A stretch of DNA of 10,574 nucleotides from Mageeibacillus sp. UBA4314 (GTDB taxonomy: Bacteria > Bacillota > Clostridia > Saccharofermentanales > Saccharofermentanaceae). The notes beneath the pieces are model-generated. The model did no database searches and was not told the origin of the DNA. It saw only the letters and a list, made by a program, of their open reading frames with translations. The stretch is from assembly GCA_002394605.1 (NCBI GenBank), contig DGUI01000004.1, positions 1-10,574 of the forward strand, in the 5' to 3' direction. The position numbers were made by a program, and so were the translations under genes. This document shows, piece by piece, positions 6,920 to 10,574 of the stretch (position 1 is its first letter; each line of letters begins with the position of its first letter).

Positions 6920-8089
6920 TCAATTGTCCTCGATCACATTTCCTTCTTCATCGTAAGCAGTGAACTGCCCGATAACCTTCTGGGAGGATTCATTGATGTC
7001 GTCGGATTCCTTCTTGATATCGATCTTGTAGCCAGTGAGTCTTGCAGCCAGACGTACGTTCTGGCCGGATCTGCCGATAGCCAGTGTGAACTGGTCATCA
7101 GGTACTACGACGATGGCCTTCTTCTCCACCTTGCCGTCATCTCCGACTACTTCCTCCATCTCGACTCTTACTACCTTAGCAGGCTGGAGTGCCTCGCTGA
7201 TAAAGATGCCGGGCTCGGGATTGTACTCGATGATGTCGATCTTCTCGCCGTTGATGGCGTTCATGACATTCTGTACCCTCGTTCCCCTGGGACCAACGAA
7301 AGAACCCTTAGCGTCAACATCGGGATTCCTTGATGCAACTGCAACCTTGGACCTTGAGCCGGGCTCTCTTGCGATGCTGATGATCTCAACCTCGCCGTCC
7401 TTGAGTTCGGGAACTTCCAGCTCGAAGAGCTTCTTAACGAGCTCGGGAGCCGTTCTTGACAGGATTACGGAAGGTCTTCCGTTCTGCTCTTCAACGCCCA
7501 TTACGAGGAACTTCATGATCTTGCCGGAGTCATATCTCTCGTTCTTGATCTGGCCGTTCCTCTTGAGGATGGCCTCAGCCCTGTCGATATCAACATATAC
7601 GCCGCTGTTGTCCTTACGCAGGATAACACCTGACGTGATGTCACCCATCTTATCCTTGAATTCCTTCTGGATCTTGCGGCTCTCAGCCTCGCGGAGCTTC
7701 TGTGAGATGGAGCTCTTCGCAGCGCCTGCAGCAAGTCTTCCGAGGTTCTCGACCTCGATCGTGAGGTCGATCATATCGCCGATTTCGAGGTCCTCGTCCA
7801 TGGACTTGGCGTCCTCGAGGGAGATCTCATTGTCCTCATCCCATACTTCCTCAACGACCTCAACTGTCTTATAGACGGAGATCTCACCTGTCTCCCTGTC
7901 GATCTCAGCAGATACGTTTGTGATGTCCTGCTTATTTGCGCCGCCAAACTCACGCTTGAAAGCAGCTACGATACCGTCCTCGATCGCACCGAAGATCTCG
8001 TCCTCGGCGATACCACGCTCCTTAGCGAGGTCACGGATCGCCTCCATGATATTGATTATCTCAATCTCAGGTTCTTTCTTCTTTGCCAT
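6920..8089 (-). CDS. nusA: Transcription termination/antitermination factor NusA
   Basis: This 389-aa RNA polymerase-binding factor promotes pausing and hairpin-dependent termination. The N-terminal RNAP-binding domain spans about 1-125, the S1 domain about 135-200 (around GVILRKDNSGVYVDIDRAEA), KH1 about 205-280 with VGPRG at 265-269, and KH2 about 285-350 with GRSGQNVRLAA at 339-349. SRTAPELVKKLFELEVPEL (211-229) and IAREPGSRSKVAV (239-251) are typical. It lacks the C-terminal acidic repeats of the E. coli protein, as is normal for Firmicutes. AGGAGG lies 8 nt before ATG 8089. The gene starts 17 nt after rimP. The operon leader holds an intrinsic terminator, so NusA may control its own synthesis. 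Confidence 0.98.
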   Translation of the reverse strand: MAKKKEPEIEIINIMEAIRDLAKERGIAEDEIFGAIEDGIVAAFKREFGGANKQDITNVSAEIDRETGEISVYKTVEVVEEVWDEDNEISLEDAKSMDEDLEIGDMIDLTIEVENLGRLAAGAAKSSISQKLREAESRKIQKEFKDKMGDITSGVILRKDNSGVYVDIDRAEAILKRNGQIKNERYDSGKIMKFLVMGVEEQNGRPSVILSRTAPELVKKLFELEVPELKDGEVEIISIAREPGSRSKVAVASRNPDVDAKGSFVGPRGTRVQNVMNAINGEKIDIIEYNPEPGIFISEALQPAKVVRVEMEEVVGDDGKVEKKAIVVVPDDQFTLAIGRSGQNVRLAARLTGYKIDIKKESDDINESSQKVIGQFTAYDEEGNVIEDN

Positions 8090-8106
8090 TTTATGTTCCT
8101 CCTAAA

Positions 8107-8547
8107 TTAATAATCCAAATGCCTTACCGCTTTCGCGATGTCCTCGAGCCCGCATGTCACGCCGTTGTCGAACTCGATCTTATCCCCCGTGACCTTGTAT
8201 CCGGCCGTAAACTTCTTCGGCTCCACATACCTCGTCACATCGAGCTGTTCGCCCTCGTACCTCACGTAGTCCGACAATTCCGTCAAAGGCCTCGTCAGTC
8301 CCGGCGAACTCACCTCGAAAAAGTCCTCATCCGCATCCGTACCCTCATCGATCAGAGGCTCCACCGCATTATGAAACTTCTCGCAGTCGTCCAAAGTAAC
8401 TCCGCCCCTCTTGTCGATATAGAGCCTCAAAAAGAGCTTCGTCCCTTCCTTCTTGTACTCGCAGTCGATCAGATCAACACCCTGCTCCTTTGCGACCGGG
8501 AGTGCGATGTCGTACGCCTGTTGAGCGATCTTAGATCTCTTTGCCAT
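8107..8547 (-). CDS. rimP: Ribosome maturation factor RimP
   Basis: This 146-aa cytoplasmic protein is needed for 30S subunit maturation. Family signatures are GVDLIDCEYKKEG in the first third, LFLRLYIDKRGGVTLDDCE in the middle and the diagnostic FFEVSSPGLTRPL just before the C-terminal SH3-like domain (GEQLDVTRYV onward). The start at 8547 is chosen over the in-frame ATG at 8568: AAGGAGAGG lies 6 nt upstream of 8547, whereas ATG 8568 directly follows the U-run of a terminator hairpin and has no ribosome binding site. The shorter form starts MAKRSKIAQQAYD, as expected. It is the first gene of the operon, 17 nt before nusA. Confidence 0.95.
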   Translation of the reverse strand: MAKRSKIAQQAYDIALPVAKEQGVDLIDCEYKKEGTKLFLRLYIDKRGGVTLDDCEKFHNAVEPLIDEGTDADEDFFEVSSPGLTRPLTELSDYVRYEGEQLDVTRYVEPKKFTAGYKVTGDKIEFDNGVTCGLEDIAKAVRHLDY

Positions 8548-8562
8548 GTTTTGCCTCTCCTT
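8545..8562 (-). promoter_or_regulatory. Ribosome binding site that decides the rimP start
   Basis: AAGGAGAGG (minus strand, 8562-8554) lies 6 nt before ATG 8547-8545. It begins 6 nt after the U-run of the leader terminator, so the site is transcribed only when RNA polymerase reads through that terminator. Confidence 0.85.
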
Positions 8563-8568
8563 AAACAT

Positions 8569-8596
8569 AAAAAAACGGACGCTTACGAGTCCGTTT
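8569..8596 (-). terminator. Intrinsic terminator inside the rimP-nusA operon leader (candidate attenuator)
   Basis: On the minus strand AAACGGAC (8596-8589) pairs perfectly with GTCCGTTT (8580-8573) across an 8-nt loop, and seven consecutive U follow (8575-8569). The operon promoter is upstream (8628-8656) and the rimP ribosome binding site is downstream (8562-8554). The gene on the other side is divergent, so this terminator cannot serve an upstream minus-strand gene within the window. On the plus strand there is no T-run, so it works in one direction only. Confidence 0.88.
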
Positions 8597-8627
8597 ACCT
8601 TGGTTAAGTAAATCTAAATTCCTGATT

Positions 8628-8656
8628 ATTTTAGCATATTAACAGTATTTGTTCAA
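8628..8656 (-). promoter_or_regulatory. Promoter of the rimP-nusA-infB-ribF operon
   Basis: Minus-strand TTGAAC (8656-8651) and TAAAAT (8633-8628) are spaced by 17 nt. The spacer ends in TGC, giving a TGn extended -10. This fits a housekeeping sigma-A type promoter and predicts a start near 8620, giving a leader of roughly 75 nt that contains the terminator at 8569-8596. Confidence 0.75.
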
Positions 8657-8692
8657 CACGAATTAATTTTGTGGTATTTGCACAATTTGATA

Positions 8693-8721
8693 TTCATTTT
8701 GAGGCGGTTTTCTAGTACAAT
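8693..8721 (+). promoter_or_regulatory. Possible promoter of the P-loop protein gene
   Basis: TACAAT (8716-8721) is a good -10 box. With a 17-nt spacer the -35 would be TTCATT (8693-8698), a weak match. An alternative is TTGAGG (8699-8704) with GATTAT, also 17 nt apart. The region lies between two divergent genes, so a plus-strand promoter must be close by. Confidence 0.4.
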
Positions 8722-8759
8722 GATTATATCCAAATCTTATTGGTGAAGGAGATTTATAT

Positions 8760-9167
8760 ATGATCAAGATTATTTCAGGTGAGAAGGGTACAGGTAAGAC
8801 AGCAAGACTGGTCGACGACATCAACCAGGTCGCATCAACAGACAGCAACGTAGTTTGCATCGAGAAGGGCAACAGGCTCGACCAGCTTCTTAAGTATAGT
8901 GTACGTCTCATCAATATCACTGAATATCCCGTAACAGGTTACGACCAGCTCCTCGCATTCCTCGGCGGCATCTGCTCCAAGGATTACGACCTCACTCATG
9001 TATATGTTGACGCTATCAAGAAGGTATCCGGCAATGACAATATGGATGACCTCAGCGCATTCCTCGCTAAGCTCGACACATTTATGGCAGACAAGGGCAT
9101 TACGGTTACGATCAACCTGACAGCTAACATCGACACACTGCCTGAGGGAGTTAAGAAGTATATTTAA
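8760..9167 (+). CDS. Small P-loop ATP-binding protein of unknown function
   Basis: This 135-aa soluble protein begins with a strand and a Walker A motif, GEKGTGKT at residues 7-14 after MIKIIS. A hydrophobic strand ending in aspartate, VYVDA (81-85), is a plausible Walker B. SGNDNMDDLSAFLAKLDTF (about 90-108) looks like an amphipathic helix and ITVTINLTANIDTLPEGV (114-131) like a strand-turn near the end. No signal peptide or membrane segment is seen. It resembles short P-loop proteins common in Clostridia that are often labelled only ATP-binding protein or, doubtfully, PilT. At 135 aa it is too short for a PilT ATPase, and I see no PilT His or Asp box. AAGGAG lies 8 nt before ATG 8760. It is monocistronic, with its own terminator, and divergent from the rimP operon. 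Substrate and role are unknown. Confidence 0.85.
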   Translation: MIKIISGEKGTGKTARLVDDINQVASTDSNVVCIEKGNRLDQLLKYSVRLINITEYPVTGYDQLLAFLGGICSKDYDLTHVYVDAIKKVSGNDNMDDLSAFLAKLDTFMADKGITVTINLTANIDTLPEGVKKYI

Positions 9168-9202
9168 GCTGAAATAGTTAATTGAGTTTGTAAAGCAGAG
9201 CG

Positions 9203-9232
9203 ACCCGGCCGGATGGCCGGGTTGTTTTTGTT
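9203..9232 (+). terminator. Intrinsic terminator of the P-loop protein gene
   Basis: ACCCGGCC (9203-9210) and GGCCGGGT (9215-9222) form a perfect 8-bp GC-rich stem with loop GGAT, followed by TGTTTTTGTT. It lies 35 nt after the stop codon at 9167. Confidence 0.93.
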
Positions 9233-9242
9233 GTGGGAGGGA

Positions 9243-9319
9243 GCGAGTTTGGCGAGTTGGCGGCTTCGGCGAGTGGGGCGAGTTTGGCGAGTTGGCGGCT
9301 GGGGCGGCTTCGGCGACCG
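9243..9319 (+). repeat. G-rich 8/9-mer minisatellite
   Basis: Nine tandem units all begin GCG: GCGAGTTTG, GCGAGTTG, GCGGCTTCG, GCGAGTGGG, GCGAGTTTG, GCGAGTTG, GCGGCTGGG, GCGGCTTCG and a truncated GCGACCG. A four-unit 35-nt block is duplicated, giving a 23-bp exact repeat at 9243-9265 and 9278-9300. It is strongly G-rich on the plus strand. Because some units are 8 nt, the reading frame is not kept, so it is not a coding repeat. Confidence 0.85.
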
Positions 9320-9370
9320 CTGTCGAAGGTGTCTCCGGTGGATTAAATCAATGGCTTGTCACTTTTTTGA

Positions 9371-9669
9371 GGTTCTTCACTGAATACTTGGGAGTAATTA
9401 CAAAAGGCAGAATGATGTATAGTGTACCAAGTGTTGCCAGCCGGTCTGAACGTGTCCGCGGTGGCTAATTTGATTGTTTGAACGATCCATTCAGACTGGA
9501 GGGCTAAAAGCCGTTAGTCTGACACTTAGTCTGAATGAGCAGGTCATTCTATATAACACTCTATGCAGTGATCATTACATAGAACAATTTGCAGAATGGC
9601 TTCTCTTCTGGCGATAAGCAACTTCATAACGAACCGGTCCCTTCTGTCCCAAGGATTCCGTGAAGAACC
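9371..9669. mobile_element. 299-bp MITE-like non-autonomous insertion element
   Basis: The ends are 23-bp terminal inverted repeats. The left arm (9371-9393) begins GGTTCTTCAC, and the right arm (9647-9669) is its reverse complement with two mismatches (21/23). An exact 8-bp direct repeat TTTTTTGA flanks the element at 9363-9370 and 9670-9677, as expected for a target-site duplication. The inside has no transposase; its longest frame found is about 27 codons. An internal palindrome pairs CATTCAGACT (9488-9497) with AGTCTGAATG (9528-9537). GG-starting ends with an 8-bp duplication fit ISL3- or IS6-type transposases, but the family is not proven. Confidence 0.85.
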
Positions 9670-9681
9670 TTTTTTGAGGGG

Positions 9682-9784
9682 TTTGTGTCATTTTTGATGA
9701 CACAAATGGGCTGTTTTAGTGACATTGTCACTTTTTCTGAGTTTTGTCATTTAAAATGACACGACTATGCGTTTTTAGTGACAC
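9682..9784. repeat. 59-nt-period hairpin array (TGTCA/TGACA motifs)
   Basis: Two degenerate units have corresponding TGTCAT words at 9686 and 9745 and corresponding TTTTAGTGACA words with GTGACA at 9719 and 9778. Both are exactly 59 nt apart. Each unit opens with a hairpin: TTTGTGTCAT (9682-9691) with ATGACACAAA (9697-9706), and TGTCATTT (9745-9752) with AAATGACA (9754-9761). A third, GTGACA-T-TGTCAC, spans 9719-9731. A partial third unit (TTGTCACTTTTTTGA, 9356-9370) lies on the far side of the MITE. The function is unknown. Confidence 0.7.
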
Positions 9785-9811
9785 GCCTGGTATGTAGCGG
9801 CTTTTATTATT

Positions 9812-9950
9812 GTTAGCCGTGACTAACTCACCGATATTTAGGATTTACTCTACTTTAATTGTAGAGTTACCCCCGTTTTTGCGGTGACTCATCACAAATA
9901 AGCATTTACTCTACTTTTTTTGATGAGTAAAACCCGTTTTTGCGGTGAGT
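9812..9950. repeat. 139-bp structured intergenic repeat, copy B
   Basis: This is the ungapped 139-nt partner of the repeat at 121-259. The first hairpin keeps its GTTAG/CTAAC stem (9812-9816, 9823-9827), while all six loop bases differ from copy A. The unit 1 hairpin is identical. In unit 2, ACTCATC (9887-9893) pairs with GATGAGT (9922-9928). The one C-G pair of copy A has become T-A on both sides (9892 and 9923), a compensatory change. TTTACTC (9905-9911) and GAGTAAA (9925-9931) keep the alternative fold. It lies between the hairpin array and the terminator of the 38-aa peptide gene. Confidence 0.85.
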
Positions 9951-9967
9951 AAGATTCCGAACACTCC

Positions 9968-9987
9968 CCCGCCCCCGACGGGGCGGG
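9968..9987. other. GC-only palindrome
   Basis: CCCGCCCC (9968-9975) and GGGGCGGG (9980-9987) form a perfect 8-bp stem with loop CGAC. It has no T-run on either side and lies directly after the T-tract of the minus-strand terminator at 9990-10023. It may be a backup structure or a transcription barrier. Confidence 0.5.
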
Positions 9988-9989
9988 CA

Positions 9990-10023
9990 TGATAAACAAA
10001 GGAGCTGCCGACTGGCAGCTCCT
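9990..10023 (-). terminator. Intrinsic terminator of the 38-aa peptide gene
   Basis: On the minus strand AGGAGCTGCC (10023-10014) pairs perfectly with GGCAGCTCCT (10009-10000) across the loop AGTC, followed by TTTGTTTATC (9999-9990). It lies 23 nt beyond the peptide stop codon. Confidence 0.88.
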
Positions 10024-10046
10024 GGAGCAAATAGCAAATTCAAAAA

Positions 10047-10163
10047 TCAACCGTTTTGAAGAACAAAAGCAGTCTCATCAGAACCTGTACACGCACTTGC
10101 CGTAACGATGTCCTCTTCGCCGAAGAGTACTACTTCCATCTCCAGTTCTTCGTATTTATCCAT
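10047..10163 (-). CDS. 38-aa orphan peptide, function unknown
   Basis: The gene is short but has a full set of signals: GGAGG 7 nt before ATG 10163, an extended -10 element upstream and a strong terminator after the stop. The peptide starts MDKYEELEMEVVLF, continues GEEDIVTAS (15-23), has one cysteine (C25) and ends ETAFVLQNG. It is very acidic (11 D or E, two K or R... of which K3 is the only basic residue seen) and has no signal peptide or membrane segment. The pattern of a Y-E-x-x-E-hydrophobic leader, then an E-D-I-V-T-A-S core and a short polar tail resembles small orphan peptides I recall from Clostridia, whose role is not known to me. A ribosomally made, modified or exported peptide is possible, but no modification or export gene is visible nearby. 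Confidence 0.75.
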   Translation of the reverse strand: MDKYEELEMEVVLFGEEDIVTASACTGSDETAFVLQNG

Positions 10164-10218
10164 ATCCGATCCTCCAATAACCAAGTGCCGATGTCAATGA
10201 TTTTTAATATTTCGGGTT

Positions 10219-10227
10219 ATTATATCA
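10219..10227 (-). promoter_or_regulatory. Extended -10 promoter element for the 38-aa peptide gene
   Basis: The minus strand reads TGATATAAT (10227-10219), a perfect TATAAT preceded by TGn. No good -35 is seen 17 nt upstream, but an extended -10 can act without one. It predicts a leader of about 50 nt. A second TATAAT (10265-10260) has CTGACA (10286-10281) 15 nt upstream, a less ideal spacing. Confidence 0.6.
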
Positions 10228-10303
10228 TATTTTCCCCGTCACTCCGAGGTTTTATCATAATTATACAATTTGTCACATTCTGTCAGGATCAGGCCGCATC
10301 TTT

Positions 10304-10373
10304 CCGTAAACCCAACAAAGGCGATCCTCGGGATCCGGGTTTACGGGGGTGCGGGGTGATGACACACACCCCC
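10304..10373. other. Nested inverted repeats between terminator and promoter
   Basis: CCGTAAACCC (10304-10313) pairs perfectly with GGGTTTACGG (10337-10346). The loop holds an inner stem, GATCC (10323-10327) with GGATC (10331-10335). Adjoining it, GGGGGTG (10345-10351) can pair with CACCCCC (10367-10373), or GGGGTG (10353-10358) with CACCCC (10367-10372). No T-run follows on either strand. No coding potential is seen. Confidence 0.6.
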
Positions 10374-10390
10374 TTTCGATCAGAGCGCCC

Positions 10391-10427
10391 AAATAAAAGA
10401 GGCAACGGATCACTTCCCGTTGCCTCT
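10391..10427 (-). terminator. Intrinsic terminator of the right-edge gene
   Basis: On the minus strand AGAGGCAACGG (10427-10417) pairs perfectly over 11 bp with CCGTTGCCTCT (10408-10398) across an 8-nt loop, followed by TTTATTT (10397-10391). It begins about 30 nt after the stop codon at 10458. Confidence 0.93.
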
Positions 10428-10457
10428 CGTTATTCTAACAGCTTACTGCAGTTCAGA

Positions 10458-10574
10458 TCAGAACTTGCCTGCCTTTGCAGCCTCTTCGATGGAAACTGCT
10501 GTAGATACTGTCATACCAACCATGGGGTTGTTGCCGGCACCGATGAGACCCATCATCTCAACGTGAGCAGGAAC
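10458..10574 (-). CDS. C-terminal 38 residues of an unidentified protein (5' part outside the window)
   Basis: An open minus-strand frame enters at the right edge and stops with TGA at 10460-10458, followed by a strong terminator. The visible tail contains EMM, then GLIGAGNNPMVGMTVSTAV, and ends SIEEAAKAGKF. It is rich in Gly, Met and Ala, with codon use like the highly expressed genes of the window (GTT, GCT, GGT, ATC). I do not recognise the family from these residues and give no function. Coding status is supported by clean codon use and by the terminator position. Confidence 0.75.
   Translation of the reverse strand, partial: VPAHVEMMGLIGAGNNPMVGMTVSTAVSIEEAAKAGKF

Noticed and set aside
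7035..7874. Plus-strand 279-codon open frame opposite nusA
   Set aside because: It is a shadow of nusA with Ser/Thr-rich low-complexity translation and no start signals.
8548..8568. Longer N-terminus for RimP starting at 8568
   Set aside because: The ATG follows the terminator U-run and lacks a ribosome binding site. AAGGAGAGG serves ATG 8547.
8663..8920. Minus-strand 85-codon frame across the divergent promoter region
   Set aside because: It runs antisense into the P-loop protein gene and through the promoter region, with no ribosome binding site or family resemblance.
9544..9627. 27-codon minus-strand frame inside the MITE (starts MKLLIARREA)
   Set aside because: No ribosome binding site is visible and it is too short to be a transposase. 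Some short frames are expected by chance.
10192..10197. TTGACA on the minus strand as a -35 box for the 38-aa peptide gene
   Set aside because: About 17 nt downstream lies the ribosome binding site GGAGG, not a -10 box. The extended -10 at 10219-10227 is better.

Overview
The window looks like part of a chromosome from a low-to-medium-GC Firmicute of class Clostridia, possibly a Ruminococcaceae/Oscillospiraceae relative. The reasons are strong AGGAGG-type ribosome binding sites, TTGnnn/TAnAAT promoters, intrinsic terminators with U-runs, and the classic Gram-positive order rimP-nusA-ylxR-ylxQ-infB-rbfA-nrnA-truB-ribF. Assignment below class level is a guess.

Positions 262-8547 hold one tightly packed minus-strand operon for transcription elongation/termination, translation initiation, ribosome maturation, nano-RNA turnover, tRNA modification and flavin synthesis. 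Junctions are overlaps of 1-17 nt or gaps of at most 17 nt, so the genes are probably translationally coupled. The operon has a good promoter (8628-8656). A canonical intrinsic terminator (8569-8596) then sits inside the leader, before the rimP ribosome binding site. This is the arrangement expected for NusA autoregulation by attenuation.

Divergent from the operon, 8760-9167 (+) encodes a 135-aa P-loop protein with its own terminator (9203-9232). Positions 9233-10000 are non-coding and repeat-rich: a G-rich 9-mer minisatellite; a 299-bp MITE-like element with 23-bp terminal inverted repeats and an 8-bp target duplication; a 59-nt-period hairpin array into which that element appears to have jumped; and a 139-bp structured repeat. 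A second copy of the 139-bp repeat (83% identical, same length, with one covarying stem pair) lies at 121-259, directly after the ribF stop.

Positions 10047-10163 (-) carry a 38-aa peptide gene that has its own -10 element, a strong ribosome binding site and a terminator. It resembles the small orphan peptides with a D-[IV]-[IV]-T-[AT]-S core seen in Clostridia. The right edge holds the last 38 codons of an unidentified minus-strand gene and its terminator.

I see no defence, CRISPR, phage or biosynthetic system. The most interesting material is the intergenic repeat family, the nested transposon insertion, the leader attenuator and the micro-gene.
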